This document shows, piece by piece, positions 51,061 to 59,982 of a stretch of DNA of 64,000 nucleotides. This DNA is from Mantamonas sphyraenae (taxonomy: Eukaryota > CRuMs > Mantamonadidae). The position numbers and the translations under genes are program-made. Under the pieces are notes generated by a model. The model did not search any database, was not told where the DNA came from, and saw nothing but the letters and a program-made list of their open reading frames with translations. The first letter of the stretch is position 1. Each line of letters begins with the position of its first letter. The stretch is from positions 245,400 to 309,399 of the forward strand of contig JAPMXV010000025.1 in NCBI GenBank assembly GCA_026936335.1, given 5' to 3'.

Positions 51061-52213
51061 ATGGGAGAAAAGGAGGCAGTTGGGTCGACGCCGAGACAGG
51101 TGGCAGGGGCATACGCAGTGTCGCTCGTGGTGCAACTTGTGTTTTCTTCCGGCCATGTGGCCGGGAAAATGATTGCCAACACGGGGATGTCGCCCATTGC
51201 GACGGCGTTGTTCCGTGCGACGACGGGGCTGGTGGTGCTTGTGCCTGCCGCAAGAGTGTTTGAACCGCAACATTGGATGCCTTTGCGGCGGCATTGGGGC
51301 AGGCTGATGTGGGTGGGGGCAACGGGTGTGACGGCGAATCAGATGTGCTGGGCGATTGCGGTGACCTTTGCGGATGGTACATTTAAAGAGGGAGAGGGAG
51401 AGGGGGCGGGGCAATGTTGTCATGGGCACTGACTCGGGATGGACAGCAACAACAATCGGGCTCCTGCAGCCGCTGCAGCCGATTTTCACTTTTCTGCTGG
51501 CAGTGGTGCTGCGCGAGGAGAGGGGGACTCGGTACAAGGCAGGAGCAGTGGGGCTTGCTGTAGCAGGGGTGCTGGTGATGATGCCATGGCATGATATGGA
51601 GCTGGGAGAGAATAGCGGGTCGCTGTTGGTGGGGTTCCTGTTCGGGCTGGGGAATGTGGCCGGGAACGGGGCGTACTTTGTGCTGCAGCGGCCGTTGTTG
51701 GGCGATGTGCCGCCGTTGGTGATTACAGCAGGGGCGTTTGTGTGTGGAACGGTGCTGGAGTACGTGATTGCGTTTGTGTTGTTTGCAGCAGGAGACGGGA
51801 GCGTGTTTGTGGTGCAGCCCGAGGCGATCTGGTGGCTGCTGCATCTGTCGGTGGTCATCACGGCAGGAGGCTATCCGCTGTTGATGTGGGCGGCCAGACA
51901 CACGACGGCGACTGTGTTGGCGCTGTTTGCGACGATACAGCCGTTTGGCGTTGTGCTACTTTCTTTGGCTCTGCTGCCCCACACGCCGACGTGGCAAGAA
52001 CTGACCGGAGGGGCGCTTATACTGTCGGGCATGGTGATGATTGTGTATGCACGGCACCGTGAGAGGGAGGGGCAGAAGCGAGGATTGCTGGACGAGGCGG
52101 AGCTGCATTTGGAATCAGCCGAGGACGGCAAGTGGGCTGATCTCGGCACCGTGGGGAGCAACAATGGCAAAGAGAGGGATGAGGGAATAGACAGCGAGGG
52201 CGACGAGGCGTGA
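51061..52213 (+). CDS. EamA/DMT-superfamily transporter
   Basis: Two exons (51061-51376 and 51447-52213) give 360 residues. The 70-nt intron (GTACAT..GACAG) contains CACTGACTC. The protein has two EamA halves with about ten helices. The first half has AVSLVVQLVFSSGHVAGKM, ATALFRATTGLVVLV, MWVGATGVTANQMCWAIAV, TTIGLLQPLQPIFTFLLAVVL and AGAVGLAVAGVLVMM. The second has LVGFLFGLGNVAGNGAYF, ITAGAFVCGTVLEYVIAFVLF, HLSVVITAGGYPLLMWAA, VLALFATIQPFGVVLLSLAL and LTGGALILSGMVMIVYA. The L-x-P motifs at the ends of both halves are typical. Family members export metabolites or amino acids; the substrate is unknown. The last 99 bases of coding sequence overlap, antisense, the end of the PSI-domain gene. Confidence 0.88.
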
Positions 52214-54562
52214 AAGGGCATCGTCGTCGCGTTCGTGGTTGACAGCCTCTGGGGAGCCTGTCTTGAAGTGGTCCATGCCGAGAATGGTCTTGTAGAACCA
52301 GCCAACCTTGTAGGTGGGTTTGGTGGGTTTGTCGGATGCAGGGCTGGTGGAGGTTTGCTTGTCTGCGTCTGCGTCGGTGTCTGCGTCTGCGTCTGTGGCG
52401 TCTGCAGAGCCGAGGAGGCGTTTGCCGATTTCGGTGTGGCCAATCCAGTCGTCTTGGAACCAGATGCCGACCTTGCAGAGGGCACTGCTGAGCACAAAGA
52501 CGTAGGGCCCGACGACGGGGATGACGGTTGTAAAGGCGGCGGTATAGGTGCCGGAGAAGGAAAGAACCTCTGCAGAGCTGGGCTGGCCGATGCCGTTGGG
52601 GCCAGTGCACATGTCGAGGGCGTCCTTGTCATAGAGGAGCTCGTCGGGCCAGCCGGCAAGGAGGGAGCAAAAGTAGGAGAGGGCAAAGAGAAAGCGGGTA
52701 AAGAGGCTGACAAAGATGTTCTCGGAGCGGACTTTGCCGTTCTTGTCGGGCTTGCGCTTGGCACGCTGCTGGGCGCGCCAGTGGTTTGTCTTGCGGAAGC
52801 CCTGGACCGTAAAGGCGCAGAGGACCAGGTAGGAGATGGCGAGGCAGTAGGAAACGAGGCCGTAGTAGGAGCCGCTGTTGTCTGAGCCGCCGTTGAAGAG
52901 GAGGAGGGCCGGGGTGGCAATAAAGAGAATGACGCGGGTGGCACTGACGGCGACGACGAGAGAAAAGACCTTGTTGCAAATGAAAAAGGGCAGCTGGCGC
53001 AAGGCGGTGTTGAGCGGGGCAGGGAGTGGGCGGTCGGGGCCGAGAGCGTCCTTGCGGTACTTGAATGCAAAGGCCCAGATGAGGACACGGGGCGCAATGC
53101 GGTTGAAGGCGATGAGAAGGGCGATCATGATGACGATCATGCCGATGATGGCAAAGACGGGGTCGACGCGGACCATTTCGCGGGCAAGCCAAGAGTGGAG
53201 AACTTCGTTGACGGCCTCTTGGGGCGAGGTGGTGATCTCGCGGTGCATGGAGTGAAGGAAACCAGAGGTGAGGAAGTAGACGTCGATAAGGAGGGCAAGC
53301 ATGCTCTTGGCAAAGCGGGGCGTCTTTACGCGAGCCCAGAAGCCGGTGAGGCGGAGGTAGCGCTGGAGGGAGTCGCGCTGGCGGATGATGGTGTAGATGA
53401 GGAGAGCGAGGCCGATGAAGGGGAAGCCGAGGGCAAGGTAGAGGCGTGCGAGGGCTGTGGCCTCGGCAAGGCAATTGTGTGTAAAGAGAACGCAGGTGGT
53501 GGAGGAGTCGTAGGGGCCCTTTGTGCCACCGGGGACACAGCGTGCAGCGCCGCCCTTTTCGACACACCAGCCGCAGCTTGGGTGCTGGGTGCAGTTTTGG
53601 CAATTGCCCTGGGCCGGGCAGAGCTTGGAGGGGCACGTGTCTGTGTAGTCTGAGACGCGGTAGTCGCAGGTGGCCTGCTTCTCCGAGGTGGTGTCGGCGT
53701 CGTAGCACCTGCCACCTGTGGGGGATGTGTTGTCGCCACACCAGGTGCAAACGGAGGAAAAGAGAGTGTTTGCGGCGGAGCACTTGTCGCAGGTGGTGCG
53801 GCTGGCGCATGACTCGCACTTCTTGGAGGATGTGATGAGGCCCGAAGTGGAGCAGCCTTTGAAGTTGAAAATAGGGGAGCCGCCACTCAAGGGCACGCAG
53901 GCCTTTTGTGCTGGGCACCAGCCGCACTGGGTGAAGATGCCGCCGCCGACGCAGGAGTCGCAGTCTGTGCCGGATTTGCATGTACGTACGTTGAGGCACT
54001 CGAGGGTGTCAAAGGAATCGTAGACGGGTGCGCTGCAGTTGTTTGCGTCTGAACGGGGCAGGCAGCGGTCGGGGACGTTGCTGTACACGCCGTCGCAGAA
54101 GAGACACGCGGTGTCGTCGACACACTCGTCGCATCCGCCCTTGCCGATGGCAGTACAGTTGCAGGTGTTGCCCGTCCATCCGGAGCAGGTGCCATTTGCC
54201 GGAGTGTTTGGGTTTGTGTCTGTGGAGCGGCAGGCCTTTGCGCCGGCGCAGTAGCCACACTTTGAGTTTGCGGTGCAAAGGCCGCAGTCGGAGGAGGCCG
54301 TGCGGCAGGGGTCGTCAAAGGGACAGACTCCCACGTACCAGTTGTCACAGGTGGTGTGTGAAGGACCTGTGGCGTTGCCCTCGTAGCAGAGGTTGACGCC
54401 GTTGGCAAGCATGCACACACCGCAGCCTGGGGTGGCAGCACAACCCGTGCAGTTGAAGCTGAGGTGGGAGCAGGCGTTTGTTGCAGACACGGGTTGGGCG
54501 AAGGTGAACCCAGCAAGTGTGGTGGTGACGACGAGGAGGAGGAGGAGGGTGCGTGCGAGCAT
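52115..54562 (-). CDS. PSI-repeat cysteine-rich multi-pass membrane protein
   Basis: A single exon of 815 residues. A signal peptide (MLARTLLLLLVVTTTLAGFTFA) precedes about 345 residues with dozens of cysteines in repeated PSI-like units: C-x5-C-x2-C, then C-G-W-C or C-G-Y-C, as in CTQHPSCGWC, TANSKCGYC and GGIFTQCGWC. From about residue 368 come seven or eight helices, including LYLALGFPFIGLALLIYTII, VFAIIGMIVIMIALLIAF, VVAVSATRVILFIATPALLLF and YYGLVSYCLAISYLVLC. An acidic D/A/T repeat (ATDADADTDADAD) sits in a late cytosolic loop. PSI domains stiffen ectodomains of plexins, semaphorins and integrins; a receptor or adhesion role is likely. I know no named family with this PSI-plus-7TM layout. 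It starts 40 bases from the divergent ankyrin gene and overlaps the EamA gene tail-to-tail. Confidence 0.78.
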   Translation of the reverse strand: MLARTLLLLLVVTTTLAGFTFAQPVSATNACSHLSFNCTGCAATPGCGVCMLANGVNLCYEGNATGPSHTTCDNWYVGVCPFDDPCRTASSDCGLCTANSKCGYCAGAKACRSTDTNPNTPANGTCSGWTGNTCNCTAIGKGGCDECVDDTACLFCDGVYSNVPDRCLPRSDANNCSAPVYDSFDTLECLNVRTCKSGTDCDSCVGGGIFTQCGWCPAQKACVPLSGGSPIFNFKGCSTSGLITSSKKCESCASRTTCDKCSAANTLFSSVCTWCGDNTSPTGGRCYDADTTSEKQATCDYRVSDYTDTCPSKLCPAQGNCQNCTQHPSCGWCVEKGGAARCVPGGTKGPYDSSTTCVLFTHNCLAEATALARLYLALGFPFIGLALLIYTIIRQRDSLQRYLRLTGFWARVKTPRFAKSMLALLIDVYFLTSGFLHSMHREITTSPQEAVNEVLHSWLAREMVRVDPVFAIIGMIVIMIALLIAFNRIAPRVLIWAFAFKYRKDALGPDRPLPAPLNTALRQLPFFICNKVFSLVVAVSATRVILFIATPALLLFNGGSDNSGSYYGLVSYCLAISYLVLCAFTVQGFRKTNHWRAQQRAKRKPDKNGKVRSENIFVSLFTRFLFALSYFCSLLAGWPDELLYDKDALDMCTGPNGIGQPSSAEVLSFSGTYTAAFTTVIPVVGPYVFVLSSALCKVGIWFQDDWIGHTEIGKRLLGSADATDADADTDADADKQTSTSPASDKPTKPTYKVGWFYKTILGMDHFKTGSPEAVNHERDDDALSRLVALAVYSLIPLFAIVAPHGAEISPLAVLG

Positions 54563-54602
54563 GGGCGTTGAGTTGCGCTGGGGCAGGCACGGGAACGAGA
54601 GG

Positions 54603-55136
54603 ATGGAGCTCGTGGAAGCGGCTCGAGCGGGGGATGTGGAACGAGTTCGAAGGATTGTGGAGGAGGATGACGGGGCGTGTTTGGACGACGCTGTGGATGG
54701 GGACGGGACGACTGCACTTCTGGCAGCGTGCGAAGGGCGACACGCCGAGGTTGTGGAGATGTTGTTGGATGCTGGGGCGGACGCGTGGGCGTGCAACATA
54801 CATGGAGAGACAGGTGCGATGCGTGCAGCGTTGAGGGGAGGGGCGCGGACAGTGCAGGCGCTGGTTGAAGGAACTGGAGAGGTGGAGTGGGCGACGAGGG
54901 AAGGAAGGACGGTGATGATGGCAGCGAGCGCACGTGGGCACCTGCGTGTGGTCACTGTGTTGTTGGAAGCAGGGGCGGACGTGCATGCCATGAGTGAATA
55001 CGGTGAGACGGCTGTGGACTATGCGGCGCAACGCCGGAACGGACGCGGAGTGCAGCAGCTTTTGGAGGGTGGGGCGGATCCGAACGTGTGCTTGGAGGAG
55101 GAAAGGAAGTGGTTGGGAAGGTGGATGGGGTCGTAA
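54603..55136 (+). CDS. Ankyrin-repeat protein
   Basis: A single exon of 177 residues from ATG 54603. An ATG at 54561 is in frame but would overlap the divergent gene's start codon. MELVEAARAGDVERVRRIVEE is a capping repeat, followed by D-G-T-T-A-L-L-A-A-C-E-G-R-H-A-E-V-V-E-M-L-L-D-A-G-A-D type units, a degenerate repeat, then T-V-M-M-A-A-S-A-R-G-H-L and V-T-V-L-L-E-A-G-A-D, and a final Y-G-E-T-A-V-D-Y-A-A-Q unit. About five ankyrin repeats in total form a protein-interaction solenoid. No other domain is present, so partners are unknown. The start codon lies only 40 bases from that of the PSI-domain gene on the other strand. Its stop is 4 bases from the stop of the converging gene. Confidence 0.85.
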   Translation: MELVEAARAGDVERVRRIVEEDDGACLDDAVDGDGTTALLAACEGRHAEVVEMLLDAGADAWACNIHGETGAMRAALRGGARTVQALVEGTGEVEWATREGRTVMMAASARGHLRVVTVLLEAGADVHAMSEYGETAVDYAAQRRNGRGVQQLLEGGADPNVCLEEERKWLGRWMGS

Positions 55137-55140
55137 GGGT

Positions 55141-57016
55141 TCATCGTGAGTTCATTGCGACGCAAAGGAACAAGGCTTCATGCGAGGCGTTGGCGCTTGA
55201 GGGAAGAGGCTTCTCGGGTGGACGGGTACTCGCGTTTGGATGATGGACAGGGATGAGATCGGCGACTTGGGAGTTTGTGGAGGGTCGGTGGTTGAGGTAA
55301 GGCTGGATGGATTTGATGAGGGAGTGGACGAGGGAGTAGAGGGTGACGTCGTCGGATTGTTTGTGGTCGAGCCAGGCGATTTTGAGGGAGGTTGAGGTGA
55401 CGCCGCGTTGAAGTTCTGAGCTGACGGCACAGGCAACGTTCTGCTGGGAAGTGGATGGACGGAGGAGGCGGATGAAGAAGAGGATCTCGACGGGAGGGAG
55501 AGGTTGGCCGATGGCGAGCATGAGATGGCGGAGGAGAATGCGTGAGTCGGAGAGAGCGTCGTCGATAAAGGCCTGTTCGTGGTCGAGAGATGCAAGCGGG
55601 TTGTCGTGAGCGAGGTTGAGCATGTGCGCGTAGAGAGCGTGGAACTCTCGGTCGGTACAGGAGCGTCTGCGTTCGTAGTGCGAGGAATCTGTCCATCCGG
55701 AGGAGGTCGAGACGGGAGACCATGTGTCGAGTGGGCTTAGATTGTGGTCGTAGTCGAGGGAGGTCCAGGGGGTGTGATTTGGGTGGGAATCGGGCTTGAG
55801 GGCTTGGATTGCAGAGAGGGTGCCTGGGCGGGCTGTGGAATCCAAGCGATCGAGGAGGATGTGGATGAGGGCGTAGAGGGGCGGGCCGTGCTGTTTGGGA
55901 CGTCTCAAATAGAAGAGGACGAGGTTGGCGTCGTTTGTGTAGGAGGCGAAGGCCCTGTCAGCAGGAAATGGGGAATCACGGTCGAGGAGGCGCATAAAGT
56001 AGAGGAGGTCACCCTTGGCGACGGGTTGGTTGTCCATGGCGAGGGAGAGCTGGCGGAGAAACCTCATGGAGGCGCAGTGGGAGAGAACGACGCGGGCGAG
56101 GAGGGTGAGCTCGGTTGGAATGCGGTCGTACGGGTGCTTTTCTGCAATGGTGACCATGTGAGCAACAAGGGACTTGAATTCGTCCGGTGTGGACAATTGG
56201 CGTGCCCTGTGTGTGTGTGCACGGCGTGTTTGTGGGCTTTCAGGAGTGTACCGGGGCGTGGGGCGCGGAGGAGAGGGAGGCGGGAGTTGAATGGGGCGGA
56301 AGGTTCTCGTGCGCGTCCTCGTACCCGCCTTTCGCGATTCCACATGGTCGCGGAACGCAAAGGCGTCCATCCAGGATGTATCGTGGAAGCGGAAGAGGGG
56401 GCCGTCGGTGGCGGAGTCGACGTCGATGTAGAGGGTGTCTGGTTTGTGGGTTTTGGGGGAGGAGCTGTCAGAGGCGGGGGAGGAAGGCGTTGGCGAGGGG
56501 GCCGAAGAAGAGGATGTGGAGGTGGTTGTGGTTGTGGTTGTGGTTGTGGTTGTTGTTTTGGGTGTGGTTTTGGGTGTGGTGGTGGTGGGAGAAGGGTTGC
56601 CGTTGTGGTTTGCGGGTTGTGTGTCTTGGACGGCGGTGGGATACGGGGTGTAGTAGTAGGAAGGAGGGTTGGGGTATGTAGAGTCGATGGAGGTGGTGGG
56701 TTGGGGTGGGTTCATGTGCTGCGGTTGTATCCAGACCATTTGGGGTTGGTGTGGGAACGGGTAGTTTGCGCCAATGTGGGGCGGTGGCGGGTAGTATGCG
56801 TGGTGGGGCCGCGGTGGGTAGGTGTGGTCGGAAGGGTAGAATGGTTGGTGTGGGTAGGCGGGGATGGTGTGGGGGCTTGGTGTGCTGGGGTGGGGTGGGG
56901 TGGGGGTGGGGGTGGGGGTGAGAAGGAGACAGGAAACTGGGGGTGGGGGTGGGGGAGGCGGGAGGCACGGGTACGTACTCGCGATGAGTGTGCTCAGAGT
57001 CGTCGTAGGGATCCAT
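55141..57016 (-). CDS. Pro/Tyr-rich protein with two copies of an unrecognised helical module (family member 1)
   Basis: Exons 57016-56979 (MDPYDDSEHTHR plus two bases) and 56884-55141 join in phase, giving 593 residues. The N-terminal 120 residues are a prion-like Pro/Tyr/His tract (PYPHQPFYPSDHTYPP, HMNPPQPTT), followed by poly-Thr and Ser. Two related modules follow, starting T-P-D-E-F-K-S-L-V-A-H-M (about 240) and C-T-D-R-E-F-H-A-L-Y-A-H-M (about 420). Each has an Arg-Val-Val or Ile-Leu-Leu helix, L-x-L-A-(M/I)-x-x-x-P, a L-L-(D/R) segment and a long helix ending L-I-H-I-L-L-D or L-V-H-S-L-I-K. The same layout, N-terminus and exon structure occur in the gene at 59983-63572, so they are paralogues. 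Function is unknown; an RNA- or condensate-associated role is only a guess from composition. Confidence 0.68.
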
Positions 57017-57108
57017 GGTTGTGCAATGGGGGCGGGTGGGGGGGTCGGTGGGTCGGTGTGTGAATTGGGGTGGGTGCGGAGGCGGGGTCGGAAGCAAGGG
57101 AAAGTTTG

Positions 57109-58586
57109 ATGAGCTGGGGCCACGTGCTGCGCAGTGGAGACTACGCGCAGGTTTGTGATGCGGTGGATGCGGCAGGAGAGGTGTGTTGGAGGGGGGGGGG
57201 GGGGGGGGGTTAGGGAGCGGGGGAGTTGGGAATGCTGACACGGAGGTGATGCAGCGCATCAAGGTTTTCGGCTCGAATGTTGACAAGAAGGGGGTGGGGT
57301 ACTTGGCAAAGGCTCTGCGGGGAAACACGAGCGTGATGGAACTGGTGATGGAGGCAAACGGGCTTGAGGACGATGCGGCGCCAGCGTTGGCCGGACTTCT
57401 GGGCATCAACTCGACGCTGCGGAAGGTGTCGCTGGAAGGGAATCGACTGGGGGCAAAAGGGGCGGCCACGCTTGCGCTGGGAATCAAAAGGAACAGCAGC
57501 TTGCGTGAGTTGAACGTGCGCGGCAACAGGTTTGGCGCGGAAGGGACGCAGGCGCTTGCAGAGGCACTGATGGAGAACTGGCGGCTACAGGCTCTGTGGA
57601 TGAGGTGGAACCGTATTGGCGATGTTGGAGCAAGGGCACTGGCGCTGGCTGTGAGTGGCGGCAGCAGGCTGAGGCATCTGGAGCTTGTTGGAAACGAAGT
57701 CGAGGAAAAGGGCGTCGTGGAGCTGGCCAAGGCGCTGCAAGAGGGCACTTGCTGCTTGGAGACACTGGAAATTGGGTTTAATGCAGTTGGGGACGTTGGG
57801 GCGGTGGCTCTGGCGCAGGCGCTGGTGGGGAATGACACGCTGGTGAATCTCGGCGTCAGCCACGGGGAAATAGCGGTGGAAGGGGCGACAGAACTGGGGA
57901 GGGCGTTGTGCAACAACAGTTGTCTACAGGCATTGAACTTGACGGGGAACAAGATTGGGGAGGAAGGGGGAATGGCGCTTGCAGAGGGATTGCGGGCAAA
58001 CCGCACGCTGCAGCACCTGCAGGTGTACAGTTGTGGAACGGGAGATGCGGCAGAAAGGTGTTTGGCAGAGGCTTTGGAGAAGAATCATTCGTGCTGGGAC
58101 GTGAGGGGGACGTCAAACGTGGAACTGCAGGAGCGCGTGGAGGAAAACAAGGCGCAGGGAAAAGCCTTTGTGGAGGCGGCTGGAAGAGGAGATGTGCAGG
58201 AGGTTGAGGCGTTGCGTGCATGGGGCGTGGCCGTGGATTGTTGTGCTGGGTGGAAGGGGCAAACGGCGTTGGACGCGGCGGTGAAGGGAGGGAGTGAGAG
58301 GACCGTGGAGTTGTTGCGGGCGTGGGGCGCGAGGGTGAGGTGGAGGACCGGGGAGATGGTGAGGGGGGTTGGTTGGAGGAGAGCGTGGCATTGGATTGGT
58401 TGGGGTGCGGAGGTGGATGAGGCGATGGAGGTGGCGTTGGTGATGAACGGAGAGGAGAGGGAGGTGATGTTTGCGTGTGGAGGGATGGAGGTGTATGTGG
58501 AGGAGAGATGGTGGGATGGGTGGGTGACTCTGCCGGATGAGGTGATGGAGAGGGTGTTGGAGTGGGTGGGGAAGGTGTGGGAATGA
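57109..58586 (+). CDS. Leucine-rich repeat/ankyrin-like protein (paralogue 1)
   Basis: Exons 57109-57180 and 57255-58586 give 467 residues. The 74-nt intron holds a poly-G run (about 57189-57208) and CTGACACGG before the acceptor. Residues about 30-300 are nine or so ribonuclease-inhibitor-type LRRs of about 28 residues (L-x-x-L-x-L-x-x-N-x-(I/L)-G-x-x-G-A-x-A-L-A), as in NLR proteins and RanGAP. Then comes an ankyrin-like pair (FVEAAGRGDVQEVEAL; TALDAAVKGGSERTVELL) and a distinctive tail, W-H-W-I-G-W-G-A-E-V-D-E-A-M-E-V-A-L, ending T-L-P-D-E-V-M-E-R-V-L. The tail is shared with the next gene. There is no NACHT/NB-ARC ATPase. It is probably a ligand- or protein-recognition protein; an immune role is speculation. 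It starts 92 bases from the divergent family-1 gene. Confidence 0.8.
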
Positions 58587-58628
58587 ACGGGTTTTGTTCG
58601 AGACGCTGTTCGAGGCAACGATTTCGCA

Positions 58629-59955
58629 ATGAGTGCGAGCACCGAGTGGGAAGAGCTGCTGAACGGCGATGTGAATCTAGGGGATGTGAAAGAAGCGATG
58701 GGAAAGGCTGGCGAGGTGCGTGGGTGGCGCGGCGGGATTTTGATGAGATGAGAGCTGACACGTCTGGGTGCAGATGTTGACCCTGAGCGGTTTTCGTGCT
58801 TCCCCCACCGGGTGTGCTGCTGTTGGACAAGCATTGGCACGGAATGACAGGTTGACAACGCTGGACCTGTCCAACATTGTGCTTGGAGACTGCGTGGAGT
58901 TGGCGGAGGCGCTTGAGCGCAACAACACACTGCAGCGGCTGTATGTGGTTAACACAGAGATATCAGACAGCGGTGCCGAGGCTATCGGGCATGCGCTGGC
59001 GGAAAACCACTCGCTGCGTGTGTTGCGGATGGGAAGCAACGGCCTGGGAGACAAAGGGGCACAGGGAATCGCGCACGGCCTGGCCGAAAACAAAAGGCTG
59101 CAGCTCCTTGACTTGCAACACCACAGCATCGGATCGTTGGGTGGGGTAGCGATAGCCAAAGCACTGGAGATCAATGCGAGTCTTCTGGAGCTCAACCTGG
59201 AGTTCGGTGATTTGGAGGACAGCGCCGCGGAGGCAATGGCCGCCGCTTTGGCGCTGAACACAGCCCTGCAGGTGCTGAAAGTCGGTAAGAATGTGATTGG
59301 AGGTGAGGGAGGGAAGGCTCTGGCCAAGGCATTGGGGTCGAATTGCGCGTTGATGGAGCTGTGGGCGGACGGGAATCCGCTTGAAGACGACGCAGAGGCG
59401 CTGAAGGAGTTGGCGCAGGCTCTGAAGACAAATTCGACGCTTCATCTGCTGCACATCGAGTGGCACGAGGGCGAAGGAGACGTTGGGGCGGTCTTTGTGG
59501 AGTGTTTGCGGGAGAACCAGTCGCTTTGTCTGCTGAAGGGAACGGGAAACACGATGGTCGCAGAGATTCTCGAAAGGAACAGTGGACGAGTTGAGGAATT
59601 TGTGGACGCGGCAGAAAATGGTGATGTGGCAGGGATGCAGGCGGCGTTGGAATGGGGCGTGAACGTCAACGCATGCCGGTGGGGCGAGTCGGCGCTGGAT
59701 GTTGCGGTGCGGAATGGAGATGACACTGTGGCAGAGGTGCTGCGAGAGTGGGGAGCAAAGCCGAGGGTGGATACGGTGGAGATGGCGTGGGAAACAGGGT
59801 GGAGGAAGGAACTGCATTGGATTGGGTGGGGTGTAGAGGTGGACGAGGCAATGGAGGTGGCGTTGGCGATGAATGGGGAGGGGTGGGAAGGTTGGGTGAC
59901 ACTGCCGGATGAGGTGATGGAGAGGGTGATTGGGTGGGTGGGGAGAGGTGGGTGA
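58629..59955 (+). CDS. Leucine-rich repeat/ankyrin-like protein (paralogue 2)
   Basis: Exons 58629-58715 and 58774-59955 give 422 residues. The 58-nt intron sits at the same place and phase as in paralogue 1 (after a Gly-Glu pair) and carries AGCTGACACG. Exon 1 (MSASTEWEELLNGDVNLGDV) corresponds to exon 1 of paralogue 1. RI-type LRRs follow (TTLDLSNIVLGDCVELAEAL; LRVLRMGSNGLGDKGAQGI), then an ankyrin-like unit (FVDAAENGDVAGMQAAL; ALDVAVRNGDDTVAEVL) and the shared tail L-H-W-I-G-W-G-V-E-V-D-E-A-M-E-V-A-L-A-M-N...T-L-P-D-E-V-M-E-R-V. The C-terminal segment MFACGGMEVYVEERWWD of paralogue 1 is absent. It begins only 42 bases after the stop of paralogue 1, so this is a tandem duplication with diverged LRRs. 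Confidence 0.8.
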
Positions 59956-59982
59956 GTGGGAAGGGTGTGAGAATGAAAGGGT

